Shown: piece by piece, positions 30,888 through 43,130 of the stretch
Numbering within the stretch: position 1 is the stretch's first letter
Layout: every line of letters begins with the position of its first letter
Origin: Penicillus capitatus
Lineage: Eukaryota; Chlorophyta
Assembly: GCA_965649825.1 (NCBI GenBank)
Contig: OZ287697.1
Coordinates: forward strand, 124,001-188,000
Direction: 5' to 3'
Length of the DNA stretch: 64,000 nt
Notes under the pieces: generated by a model
What the model was told of the DNA's origin: nothing
Seen by the model: only the letters and a program-made list of their open reading frames with translations
Database searches by the model: none
Position numbers and translations under genes: made by a program

Positions 30888-31756
30888 GTTTTACAGCATC
30901 ATCTCCAGATTCCAATAACTGGAGAAGCAAGCATTATTTCATTGATCGAGGAAGGGAAATGATTTTCGGAAAGAAATGCTCGAAACGCAAACCACATGTT
31001 CATTATTTTTTTTTCTTTCTACAAGGCTCGCGACTCGTTTGGAGAACACCGATGTCGGGACGTAACAAACGCATGTCCATGATCGATCCTCATCGGTTTT
31101 CGACGACAAGGACAATTCTCCAGATGCCACCACAGCATCTACTGTGAGTTTTGTCGGAGCCGTCGGCGGCGTGACGGTGACGGTGTTCGAAAAGACAGGA
31201 CGGTTGAAAAACGGTCCGATTGATTGCCTCCGTTGAGATGGTCAAGCGGAGCGACATGACATTCTGAACCGAAAGCGAATGCTGGACTGATCGCAGTACC
31301 CAGTCAGGTAAATCTTTGGTGCATATCATCGCAATCGTCTCGTTTGTATTTGCAATGACTAAGCGAGGTGTTCTGGGTCGCCGAAGCCAGCCGTCTTGAA
31401 TCTAATGAATTTAAATGCAGGACTTCTAGTAGTCCGTGCTAACAAGAATGCGTTCAGAATTGTTTGCAGCATATAAGATGCGTAAAAGGAGGTTATAACT
31501 ATCATTCAGATCCTGTCTCAGATACTTCCCATCTATCGTCGACCACCCGACATGATCGTACCAAAATTAAGATGAACATTTCCCTGTACATCAAGTTAGA
31601 TATGTCCAAAACGATCATTTCAGCTTCCGTCCATTGAATCCCAAATCTAGTTAAACAGTAGAATTTAGCTTTGCGGCAATGTGTGTGTTAGGCAGTGAGT
31701 GTGTAGTGATGGTAAGCAATGACAACGCCCGTGATGCCATCCGTCAATCGGCAGCG
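30888..31756. repeat. Non-coding duplicated flank (copy 2)
   Basis: Counterpart of 14697-15702. It lies between the broken P450 and the convergent secreted-protein gene. No gene was recognised. It contains a run of 10 T at 31005-31014. Confidence 0.75.
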
Positions 31757-32676
31757 TCAGAGACCGAAGCCTTCGCAGTACTTCCAGCATGAATCGAATG
31801 CCTTTGCAGCTAAGTCTTGCACAGCTGCGATGAACTCGGCCTCTGTACTTGCGGAGGGCGTATCTAGTGTCGTACTAGTACCAGTAGTACTAAGCTTCTC
31901 ATACACGCTTTTCGCAGCGTCAATCACTGCCACGATGTTCTGTTCGCAAATGGAATCGCCAAATGTATTCACTTTCTCGGCAACATCCCGAATCGCTTGG
32001 CCGACGATGCAAGAGACTTCGACCGGACTGAGTGAAATCGAACCGGAAACTGGGCCACTCATCAATATTTTGTCGACCTGGCAAGCGACTCTATCCGCAA
32101 GCTGTTCTTTCGAATCGCAAGATTCATGATTCGAAGTACAGTCTATTGAAACGGAGCCGAGTGTACTCGTGACAGCTTTGCAAAAGCACTCTGCGTCCTT
32201 CTGAACATAAAAGTCGCGGCACTCTGTCGGCGACGGTTGTTGGTTCGTTCTAAAGCAAGCATCCGCTATCTTGCGGAAATCCTAAACAAATCACCGTCAG
32301 AACTTCGCGTTCAACAATTGTGGTTTACGCGCGGAAAAAGGGTTGTCGTCGTGGAGCATCCGCCTCTAACCGATGTAGAGTTTATGGACTTGCGTTGCAT
32401 GAGCGGAATTGGCTCGCCATTCGAGTTCACCGGATGCCCGCCGCTCTTCGAATAAGCAGTAGAGTGAAAACCCCGTTCGCTAAAAGTAGTGCTGCTCCCT
32501 GATAACTTTCCGGTTCTCGACAGTAGATCAGCAGCTACGACTTCGGACGAACACTTTTCCTCGTATTGCGCTAAAAACACAGTGTCGTCGTCTAGCAGGT
32601 GACAAAGACGAGTTTTACCGTCCGAGACGACGCTCAACAACGCGGTGAGCACAACCACAAGTGCCAGCTTCGACAT
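31757..32676 (-). CDS. Secreted cysteine-rich protein, paralog 2
   Basis: Exons 32676-32619, 32570-32329 and 32281-31757 (introns 48 and 47 bp) encode 274 residues. The signal peptide is MSKLALVVVLTALLSVVSD. The mature part shares AQYEEKCS, DACFRTNQQPSPTECRD, AECFCKAVTSTLG, VGQAIRDVAEKVNTFGDSIC and CWKYCEGFGL with paralog 1, and is 21 residues longer near the middle. The first two exons have the same lengths (58 and 242 bp) as in paralog 1. An intron-retained reading of the first intron is also open here, so that junction rests on the comparison with paralog 1. The function is unknown; secretion is inferred. Confidence 0.77.
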
Positions 32677-33841
32677 TCTTGGAATCCACAGACCGGCGAA
32701 TTGAAGTGAAAGCTTTTGGCGAAATTAGAAACCCGACACGGAGAACGGCTTTTAAAGCGGCGAATAGTCAGCCGTCGGGAAGTTGTGCGAAGCTGGGCAC
32801 GTGTCCAAGATACCCGTCGTTCTCAACAGTCACTTCAGCGTTAAGTGCGTTTCTTCAATGCGAAGTGCATCCGAAACCGCCACGTCGTTTCATTGATCGC
32901 CGATTCCGAACTCATGAAAGTCAATCGAAGTCTGAACTAGTGATGGCTAGGCTAAGAAGCAAAACGACCTAGTTCCGACGCTGAATGACGCAGAGGATTC
33001 TTGAAAGAACGAACTGTCTGGCGTAGGTATCTAGACAAGTTCGCGGCAGAGGTGTCAGCAGACAGAGCCGATTGCCGGATCCGTTCTGAAAGAACAGATC
33101 AATCATCCATAAATCACATCACTGGTACGTTTAGTTGTCTGTGTTCAGCGGGGTGATTGAGTTACCTCTTTGTGGACGAGTAGTCACGACCAGGAAGATA
33201 ATGCGTGTTCTACCACATGAGATGGGCGTCCCAGATCATGATCATACTCAGTCCTGGCATTTGTATTAAGTAGAGCGACTTGCACATCGGACTGCACAGG
33301 CGCTCGCAGAAAATGACATCTGCCGTTGAATGTGTTCGAGAGAACGGACCGCTTAAGGTCTAAAATCGGTGTCTTCGGAAGGACATTAGGAAGCAAAAGA
33401 CACTGGCGCATGCATCGTTCCGATTGTTCGCAGATGGTGTCGCCGCATCGGGGACGCTTGGACGTCAGAGATAAACTGGTCTTTACACTGGCGTCAGAAA
33501 CCCACACACGTTCCTCGGGACACCTTTACGGCGTTTCTGCGCCATCGAGGTTACACATCCGAAGCGACGTATCATTCGGATAGATTTGACTCCCAAACGC
33601 GATCCATCGACCTGTTGCGCCGATGGACCTCACAGACGTCGTCCTTCGTTCCATGAATTCGTCTGACGATCGTAAGAGATGGAGATGACAGTAGAGGAAG
33701 GAGTCAGCATTAGTCACTTGGGTTTTCGTTCTGCTGCGTGGATTATATTTGGATTCTCGTTTTGCCGTGAAAACGAGGCTCCTGCCGTGTGGAGCTGCGC
33801 TGTCCGTTTTCAGTTTCGCCGGGCCATTCGACGTGAAAGCC
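32677..33841. repeat. Intergenic, partly duplicated flank
   Basis: The first about 510 bp correspond to 16557-17110. The rest carries a 107-codon minus-strand frame (33507-33184) without family resemblance. It holds the divergent promoters of the secreted-protein gene and the P450 at 33.8 kb. Confidence 0.55.
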
Positions 33842-35442
33842 ATGTGGACTGCCGTCCTCTGTTCTCTGCTCGTCGCACTCGTGACGCGTATTCTCTGGCG
33901 CAGATGGAGGTATGACCTCCACAAGGTACCGAGTCCACCTGGTTGGCCGATTCTGGGGCATACACTCGACTTCGTCAGCGGCGAAGCGCTCAGAAACACA
34001 TCGAAATGGTTTGGACGAGGTCTCAAGTGCCTCGATTACCCGAAGCTGATGAAAGTTTAATGCTCACTGTCCTTGTCAGCTGCTCAAAATTTTGCTGTAG
34101 ATTGATGTTTTTGGTAAATCTATGGTGGTGGTCACGGACAACGAGTTCATAAAAAACGTTATAATGTCCAGCAGAGATCCCTTTCCTAGAACCGTCGAAA
34201 ACGACAATTTCACTCTTCCAGTGAGCTTATTGACAGATGAGATCAAGTGATTTGTGCTTGTAGATGATAGGCAATAATCCACAAGCCAGATCACTTTTGC
34301 TGCGTGCTAAAACGACGCCATACGTCAAGGCGGCTCGTAAAGTTTACTTAACCGCGTTTCAGTCGAACAATCTGAAGATGGCGCTGCCGAAGATCAACGA
34401 TGTCATGAAGAACATGATCTCGATCATCGAATCTGCGAGGGAGGATGGACCGATCGACGTCCAGAAACTGTCCGTATCGGTGACCCTGGACGTCATTGGT
34501 TCTATTGCCTTCGACAAGAATCTGGGCGGTTTGGATGGCCGTGGAGAGATCATCGACCACATCTTGGCAGCTGGATATGTCGCGAGAGAAGCTCATAACA
34601 ATCCACTCAAGACTGTATACTGTTAGCTTTTTCCATACTCTAAGGCTGGACGATACCGGAGCTCGGTTCTCGGCAACCTGCACAACGAGTGGAAAAAGCT
34701 TACGGACGAGATACTGGCGCGAGAGGACCCTGTCAACGGAGAAGAGCCCATCTGGTACGGACTGAAACATCTGACAGATCCAGAAACGAAGAAACGCGTG
34801 GACTACGACGTCCTTCTGGCCGAGGTTGCAACAGTTGTGTTTAGCGGGATGGACACTACAGGTCATCAACTCGCATGGATCCTTGGTCTCTTGGCTGCTC
34901 GCCCCGACGTCGTCGGAAAGATCTTAGACGAGTTGAAGCAGCACGGTATGTACGGAGACACTCAGAAGGACCTGCAGTTCGAAGACCTGTCGCAGCTGAC
35001 CTATCTCAATGCTGTGGTTAAGGAAGGAATAAGAGTGGCGTACGTTTTAGTGCAAATCTTTGCTCGAAGTGCACCAAGAGACATGAACATTCTCGGATAC
35101 AGGATCCCGAAGGGGACAACGCTTCTGCAAATTGGCAACCGTGCGTACCAAATCGACACAGACTGGAACGATCCGGAAAGCTTCAAGCCAGAGAGGTGGC
35201 TCAACGACGATGCGATCTGCCGTTTACATAACCTACATTTCTCTTATGGCCCCAGAGATTGTCCCGGACAGAAGTTGGCGATGCTGGAAATACGAATTGC
35301 CATTATCGCTGTCTTCCAAAAGTACGAGGTCTCCTTGGTGGGATCGTATGCAGATTTAGCAAACAATGCGGTGGCCGGACTAGCCATCGAAGCTGAGAAC
35401 GGCCTCTGGTTGAATTTTGCGCCTAGAAAGACTTCCACTTAG
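33842..35442 (+). pseudogene. Cytochrome P450 with one nonsense codon
   Basis: Exons 33842-34054, 34101-34220 and 34264-35442 (introns 46 and 43 bp) would encode 503 residues. A TAG at 34624-34626 replaces the Lys codon of the sister copy at 23.7 kb. Both sides of it stay in the same open frame. Motifs are complete: GMDTTGHQLAW, EGIR, FKPERWL and heme loop FSYGPRDCPGQ. The neighbouring codon also differs from the sister (ATC to CTT). It is either a very young pseudogene or a readthrough gene; I favour pseudogene. Confidence 0.83.
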
Positions 35443-36417
35443 CAGGGCAGAAGTTTTTCATCATCCATCGATCTTCACTTTTAGAATCGCATCGCTTTCT
35501 TTTGCATGAGGAGAATGAATGCCAACCGCAAGAGAAGTGTGATTTATGACCATTCTTTTCACTTGCAATGTATGTTAGAAGGATTTTCACTCTCCGTTGA
35601 AACTCATCTGTAATGCAATGCAGGTTGACTTTATACATCTCTCTCGGCATTATCCGTCGCTACTTCACCACGCAGCATAATCTCACTGTTCATCCGACCC
35701 TCACTCGGACTGATGGTATTAGTGAGCTTATCTATCATCTGCCGAATGATCGAGACGATTGATTATTATGGTTTAATTTTTGGCTACGTTTTGACCGGTG
35801 AACAGTAAAAATTAGAATCAGACTTTTACAGGTCGTAAGAATGACAATGTAGTTAACGATCCAATATTATTAAGGGCCACAGTCGATTAATTGCAATAAC
35901 ACAACACTGGTTTTGCGCGCGCGTTTAACGTTTACGAAGACCAACGCCTTCCGCCAACAGCTTCTGTCGCAGTATTCTCCAGAGGGACATTTGATTGTGC
36001 AAGATGCAGGTTATTTCGAGACATTAGGAGACATACTCCGCACAACTGTGCCTTCTTTGGAGACAATTGAAGATAAATGTGAGATCAAGTAGGCATCGTG
36101 GAACTCTTCGTGTGAATTAAATGTGTGTGTGCTATACGATTACTTGTCCGTGCCATGAATGCGGCTGGCGTCTTTTCGTTCTCTCAGCCCAGATCGCTTT
36201 AATCGACGAGTCCCAACACCGCGGTAAGTGGAATTCCATCTGCAAGGCAGTGCTCCTGTCTGAAATGCGAATTCTGCAATCTCCGATTACTCCGAGTCGA
36301 AGAAATGGTACCCGGTGGGAGAAACCACTAAGTGTGTTTAAACGAGGGCACGATAAGAAGAATGTTTGTCTGCACAAGGAGGGGTCAACGCGACGGTTGA
36401 AGTGTCTGTCAAAAGAA
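35443..36417. other. Intergenic; first 260 bp duplicated
   Basis: 35443-35700 matches the flank after the P450 at 23.7 kb. The remainder is AT-rich with no supported gene. Confidence 0.45.
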
Positions 36418-37388
36418 GGCGCCATTCTAATGGAACGGTGATGGGACGGGACACTGATGTAACCGGTGACATTGCTGTCACTTCATCTTTCCGCGCCCTT
36501 GGCTGCGCGACGTAACTGTCGCCCCTGAGTCGCGATGAGTAGGCGTGAGTCAGGTTGACTAGTAATGAGTTCTTATGACGTTCATACTGAAGTTCTTGGA
36601 AGCTTCTAGAATCTTATTGGGAACTCACTCTTGAACTTCGTATGTTTTTCCTGTTGACACATCAGGGATTGCGTATTTTGGAGGGGTCGGACACATAAAA
36701 CATCTTTCGCTTGACATTTGAATTTACACTTGTGTCTGTGAACTGCATACAATCGGTTTCTGAAAAACAATTGTTGTTATGAAGAACTCCCTCCAGCCGT
36801 CTTACGCTCCACATCCCCGAGGATATCCTCGGCGTGGACCCGTATCTCCCCCTCGCTGGCGCGACGGCGGAGACGTTGGCGTAGAGAGTGAGCGCCTGAA
36901 TCGTTTCCGGGTTGACTCATCTCACAATCGCAACGGAAGTCTTGAAGTTAGATGAGGATGGGCGAGAGTTCGGATGCCACACCAACAGCTTTGCAGCAAA
37001 GAGACGGCTTGTTACACTTGACGATAGACAGCGAATGTTTTATAAGACAGAAACAGATTGTATGCGATTCACAAACGATAGTAGAAACTCAGGTGTCAAA
37101 CGAGAAATGTTTTGTGTGTCTGAGCCTCGCTTAAATACTCAATCCCTGATGTGACGATAGCAAAAATCGATGAACTTCAAGAGTGAGTTCGCAATGAGAT
37201 TCACAAGGAGACTAGGAAATTCGATATGGAATTCTAGAAGCTTCCTAGGAATTTCGCAGGAACTCACTCACAATCAACGCGACTCAGCGGCCACGGTTAC
37301 GTCGCACACCCAAAGACGCGACAAGCTAAGTGACAGGAATGTCACTAGTACATAGACGTCCCATCATCGTTTCGTCAGAATGGTGCCC
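36418..37388. mobile_element. Element with about 220-bp terminal inverted repeats
   Basis: The ends 36418-36640 and 37172-37388 are imperfect inverted copies. Aligned points are CCATTCT and GATGGGACG near the tips, GTGACATTNCTGTCACTT, GCGACGTAAC, TGAGTCGCG, the GGAAGCTTCTAGAAT segment and GAACTCACTCTTGAA at the inner edge. The about 530-bp interior has no transposase. It looks like a non-autonomous DNA transposon or foldback element. The target duplication could not be fixed because the outer boundary is diffuse. Confidence 0.72.
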
Positions 37389-40300
37389 TTTTTCATAGCT
37401 GTCTATCGTCGCTCTAATAAGTTGTCTTTTCGCTGCAACTTTTGGCACGGCCTCCGATCTTTATGCCCATCCTCATCTTGCTTCAAGACGTCCGCTGCGC
37501 TTGTGAGATGGGCCAACCCGGAGACGTTTCAGACACGCACTCTCCCTGTCGTCGTCTTCCTCGCCGCGCAAGTGAGGGGGATACATGTCCATACCGAGGA
37601 CATTCTAAGGAACGTGGAGGGTGAGGCTGCCGGAGGGAGTTCTTCACAGTGTCTATTTCTTTGTTGCTCTTTTATCTGTTCATCGTGTCCATTTGATTCA
37701 CATGAAGAGCGCTATTCAACAACACGCCTTTGTTTTCTTCCCAATCGCTACCGCTTCCCGCCTCTCCTCTCACATGGCCTCGGCACGGTGCCCGAGTGGA
37801 TACCAATAGATGCACTTTGGACACGTGCATTTGTATCCTTTGCCGAAACCGGTTTTACTCCTAGCCAAGCAGCACATAACAATTGGCCGCTGCTCCGATA
37901 GAAGCACTTGTAACGCGTCGTGGACTTCGAAGTGTCATTCTGTTTTCTCAATGACTGCGGAACGGATCGAGTGAAATCTGGGCCACATAACATCGGTCAC
38001 TTGAAGAGTGTCGCGCCGGCTGCGCTGCGCTTCATAGACTAACAGTGGAAGACTTTTTAGCTTAACGGAGCAGAGTTGTTTCAAGGTTCGAATTCGCCAA
38101 GTCATATATGAGATGTGAAAGGTTTTCATTGGGCAGGCGAGTCAGCTGGCTCTCATAGCCAGAGAAAAGCACCTCTGAGAAGCCGTGAACCCTATACGAG
38201 CGCCTTGGAAGACAGGACTCCCAGAAAACGAGGCAGACACGATGTGACAACCCCAAGTGAATGACAGTCGTTAAGCAAGAGCGTGACAAAAAGGGACAGT
38301 CTTTAGGGTTTGCATTCTTGAACTCCCTCGTTTAGAGGAATTTTCAAAAGACCTTCAATGATCCACTTCATCCGATCAAGGAGTGGCAAAACTGTCTTCG
38401 TCCTTTAAATTCGCCGACCCTGGTTCTGTAACCGTCTGCCGCCCTGCCCCACCATTAAGCCTCCGGCTATAGCCACCCTCTGTGCCAGATTTACTCTATA
38501 CTGTCAAGGATAAGCCCTTCTGTGGTAGCCCGCGAGGTAGTCTGGTCTCTTTTCACAGCTAACAGGACTGTTTCGGACACCAGAGTTATGATCCGTACAT
38601 CTTACCTTATGGATAGAGATATTGACAACGTGTTGTCCTTGTTCGTGGGACTGACATGCATTATGCACTGGCACAATGCTCCTCCCCTTCGAATGATGAT
38701 GATCTGGAAACCCAACAAAGACGGTGGTGGCACGCGTAGATAACTTGCATAACTTTTTGTTAACGGCGGCCCTCTGTGCCAAACCACTGTTCATGTTCTT
38801 TCTGTGAGACGTCCGGTGTAAAAGGTTAAGCAGAGCGTTGAATGGTAAAGGATTTCAGTGCTGCGCAATACAACACGGTAGGCCAAAACTCGACAAGGTA
38901 CCTCTAGGGGTAATGGAGCCTTCATTCGTAAGAGGACAGTAGTGCGGAAGGACGGGCGGAGACCGCCGGCGAAAATACTCCGCGGAGTCGTGTGGACACT
39001 AAAGCGTGTTAAATGGACGAGGAAAACATTCCGACGTCACTTCAGAAAGACGCGACAAGACGCGACGGATGTGAAGGACAGACAGGCACGTACGACACAG
39101 AGGCAACGACCGGTCTCATTGTGGAATGACTGTTTTGGAACAGCTTTTAAAATGAATCGCGCTCGTTCTCAAGACGACGTGTTGGTTGACGCACACAAAT
39201 TCACTCGACTCCTTACATGCATCCTCCAACCCCCCTTGTAAAACCTGCAAGAAGGAATCGGCACGCCTTCCAGAACATTGAGCACACTCTCCACTCCAAG
39301 CGCTCATCTCATTTGTCTCACGGACCATTCTCATCAAAAGAATCATCTACTCCTTCGATTTTTCCGCATCTGGGAATCCTAAAACGTCAGCAGATGCCTT
39401 TTTCGATTCGGCTTGAAGGTCGTTGTCGTCTCTAAGCGTTCAACGCTCAATCCGCTCCGCGAAGCTGAGGCTGCGAGATCGACATCCGAGAAGACTCTTT
39501 CTAACGAGCGCAGAGACCCAGGGATGCTCGGAATGGTGCGTGCCGAAGCAGCAGTCGGCAGAATCCGGTGCACGAGGCTTGTACTATCACAACGTACATG
39601 GAAAACTTGACATCGGCCAAGCTCCGCATGCAAGGGCAGTTCTTGCCCGTCACGCACACGACCCGATCGTCCACTTGACTTCGAGGACAGTACCAAAGGA
39701 GAACGTCAGACTCGGCTGTCCAAAATTGCGATCTGACCCTCTCACCCTTTGCGCGTGTACTCTGTTTGAGATAGCCTCCCGTTAGGCCGAACAACAGTCC
39801 GGATCCAAAAACTCTTGAGAGTTCATGGACTGCGAACAAAGGACAACAAGAGTCTCAGCACGTTGATCTTCTTCGTCCGCCGATCGATCATCGACGCTGG
39901 CGTGTCCAATGAGTTCTCCGAGGTATCGAAGATGATGAACGGCTTCAGAGTCCCAGCCGAGAACGACATCAGTCCATTCCCGAGCTCAAAGTCGATATCT
40001 TTCAGTCGTCTCAGTACAGCACCGTTGGGTTCGCGCCGTTTCGATTCCATCTTCAGCAGAGATGCTTGCGCATCTGCACTTCAACGAGACTCGTCCGGAT
40101 GCAGAGCCCAATGACGTGCGCCAGTACCGTAGAGAGCAGACTATTTCCACAGACGACTCGGCAACTAAGAGAGCTTCCAGACCTAGAAGACAAAGGAGAT
40201 AGGTCTCGGCTGCGGCCAGCATGATTCCGTTCGGCATACGTGTTTTGAAGGAACTGGGTGCTCAAGCAAAGTGGTAACTCGCCTCGCGATCGTCGAGAAG

Positions 40301-40889
40301 GGATCTGAACAAGTCGAACCGAAATCGAGCGGGGACGACACTCGAAACCAGTCCTCTGGTGGGACGTCTATTCTCTTCTCGACCACGTTCGGGTGCCGCA
40401 TTCCTTTTCCTGGCTGCAGAAAACGTTCCAGAAGTCGGTTTGACAGATATGGTTTCTTTCATGTCGAGTCTCACACCTTGTCACTGCAGCACATCTTCCT
40501 TGATGATCCCCGTCTGTTTTGCATCGTCTTTCAGTGACAGCTGCTGATCCAATGCGTCAAGCAGACGGATTTGGAAACGACGTCGCCGAAGGCTTGTTGG
40601 GCGCCTTTCTCCGAGACCTTGACTGCAGCAACAGAGGCTGGCGGACGCAGTCGCTTCGACGGTTCGCACGTTTGCGACTTTGCGGACTTCATCTCCTTCA
40701 TGAATTCGTCTAACGAGTGGAGGAGAAGGCGATAATGATGAAGGGTTGAAAGAGTCAGCATTAGTCACTTTGATTTTCGTTCTGTTGCGTGGATTATATT
40801 GATTCTTTTTTGTCGCGAGATCGAGGCTCTCGCCGTGTGGAGTCGCGCTGTCCGTTCTCAGTTTCGCCGGGTCGTTTTACGTGAAAGAG
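37389..40889. other. Gene-poor spacer, no supported gene
   Basis: Several open frames (for example 37380-37901 plus and 40237-39986 minus) lack recognisable products. Minus-strand segments at 40050-39823 and 40768-40481 look somewhat protein-like (LKDIDFELGNGLMSFSAG; LLDALDQQLSLKDD), but no splice model joins them. Near 40690 a frame with CEPSKRLRP resembles one upstream of the P450 at 17.6 kb, so part of this is a duplicated P450 5' flank. Confidence 0.4.
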
Positions 40890-42491
40890 ATGTGGACTGC
40901 CGTCCTCTGTTCTCTGCTCGTCGCAATCGTGACGCGTGCCCTCTGGCGCAGGTGGAGGTACGATCTCCACAAGGTACCGGCACCGCCGGGCTGGCCAGTC
41001 CTGGGTCACACTCTCGACTTCGTTAGCGGCGGAGCGACCAGAGACCTGACGAGATGGGCCGGACACCGTCTCAAGCGCCTCAATTACCCGAAGATGATGC
41101 GGGTTCGATGCTCGCCGTCCATGTCAGCTGTGAAAAATGTCGCCGTAGATTGACATCTTCGGGAATCCTTGGCTGTTGGTCACAGACGACGAATTCGTAA
41201 AGAGCACTATGATGGCCAACAAAGATCCCTTTCCTAGAAGCCTTGAAGGCTCCACTGCCGTACTTCAGGTTAGCTGATTGACTGATGGAATCACATGATT
41301 CTGTGAATGCAGATGATAGGGAACAATCCACAAGCAAAATCATCTGGACTGCATCCCAAATCGACGCCATACGTCAAGGCGGTTCGTAGAGTTTACTTAA
41401 CCGCTTTTCAGACGAACAATCTGAGGGTGGCGATGCCGAAGATCCTCGGTGTCATGAAAAACATGGTCTCCGTCATTGAATCTAAAAGAAAGGATGGTCC
41501 GATCGACGTCCAGACTCTCTTCGTCTCCCTGACGTTGGATGCCATCGGTTCCATTGCTTTCCACAAAAACATGGGAGGTTTGGATGGAAGTGGAGAGTTG
41601 CTCAGTCTCATCTTGGAAACAGGGTACATTGCTAGAGAAGCCATCAGCGATCCACTGAAGACTATCTTCTATAAGCTCTTTCCATACTCCAAGGCCACAA
41701 AGCACCGAAACTCAGTAATCAACAAAATGCGTAACGAGTGGGCACTTCTCACTGACGAGATTCTGGCGCGAGAGGACCCTGCCAACGGTGAAGAGCCTAT
41801 CTGGTACGGTCTGAAGCATCTCATAGATCCAGAAACGAAGAAGCGCGCCGACTTCGAACTCCTTCTGGCAGAAGTTGGGACTGTAGTGATCACCGGTATG
41901 GACACCACAGGTCATCAACTCGCATGGATCCTTGGTCTCTTGGCCACTCGTCCCGATGTCATCGAGAAGATGTTAGACGAGTTGAAGCAGCACGGTCTGT
42001 ACGGAGACACTCAGAAAGAACTGCAATTCGAAGACTTGTCGAACCTGACCTATCTCAATGCTGTCGTTAGGGAGGGCATGAGAGTAGTGCATATTTTTCC
42101 GGCAGGCTTCGCTCGAACTGTGCCAAAAGACATGAGCATTCTCGGATACAGAGTCCCGAAGGGGACGATGATTATGCAAATTGGCAACCGTGCGTACCAA
42201 ATCGACACAGACTGGAACGATCTGGAAAGCTTTAAGCCAGAGAGGTGGCTCAGCGACGACGCAGTTTGCCGTTCACACAACATTAATTTCTCTTTGGGAC
42301 CCAGAGATTGCATCGGACAGAAACTTGCAATGCTGGAAATGCGAGTTGCCATTATTACTATCCTTCAAAAATATGATATCTCCTTGGTCGGATCGTATGC
42401 AGATTTGGCAAACAATGTGACAACGGGTATCGTCATTGAAGCTGAGAAAGGCATCTGGGTGGACTTTTCTCCGAAAAAGACTTCTACGTAA
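40890..42491 (+). CDS. Cytochrome P450 (array copy, intact)
   Basis: Exons 40890-41102, 41149-41268 and 41313-42491 (introns 46 and 44 bp) encode 503 residues. Anchor MWTAVLCSLLVAIVTRALW, hinge PAPPGWPVLGHT, helix I GMDTTGHQLAW, helix K EGMR, meander FKPERWL and heme loop FSLGPRDCIGQ are all present. The second exon ends Gln rather than Pro, with donor gttagc. No disabling change was seen. It groups with the copies at 17.6, 23.7 and 33.8 kb, and shares its 3' flank with the first of these. Confidence 0.93.
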
Positions 42492-43130
42492 CGCGGCTGA
42501 AATCCTTGTTCAAAATTCAACGTTCAACATTACAAAGTGTTTCACAATGTTGCTTTTTATGTGTGGATGCACTAAATTCTAAACACAACAAAAGAAGTGT
42601 GAGGTCTGACTATTTTTTTTCACCTGCGATGTACGGCGCAAGGGCTGTCATTTCCATGCAGATTCCTTTGTAATGGCATTGCAGGTTGACTTAATGCATC
42701 TGTCTTGATTGTCTTGACGTCGTTTCGCCGTACCTTGTCGTCTTACTTATACCTTAACAAATGATGTCCATCACAAGCGTCGTGATGATACGGTGCGTAC
42801 CCTTTTCAGTCGGCTATCTCGTTCACGATGTCGCTTGCCCCCACAGGGTGTCGGGAAGCGATGAATCCAAGTACTGGTGGTCTCGTCGACAGCCAGCGTC
42901 GCCAGTGGCATGTGGACCGCTGTGAATCTAGGTGCAACAGGTCTGTTGGTTGCGAATGCTGGAAACAATGACTCGCTGAATGATGACAAACATGCAAGAG
43001 GAGTGCAAGCTATTGATGTAATCGCTTCAAGGTCGTTTGAGAGTCCCAGAATAGCAAACAGTTCCTTACAATTCATCAATCGGGACTTCCTGATCGAATT
43101 GTGAAGGAATCCGTGTCAAAGAAGGTGGCG
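42492..43130. repeat. 3' flank block shared with 19221-19870
   Basis: See 19221-19870. Similarity is continuous from just after the P450 stop to about 43104. Open frames on both strands are kept in both copies without a recognisable product. Confidence 0.6.

Noticed and set aside
37785-37860. Possible tRNA (GGTGCCCGAGTGG, D-arm like)
   Set aside because: No T-arm GTTCGANNC follows at the right distance and no acceptor stem pairs.
38040-38105. Possible tRNA (TAGCTTAACGG ... GGTTCGAATTC)
   Set aside because: The D-like and T-like arms are too close together to hold an anticodon arm, and no acceptor stem forms.
38400-38450. Possible gag remnant (ADGYRTRVGEF on the minus strand)
   Set aside because: About 20 bp resemble the start of the Ty3/gypsy gag, but the frame stops soon after and no flanking element sequence was found. 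It may be chance.
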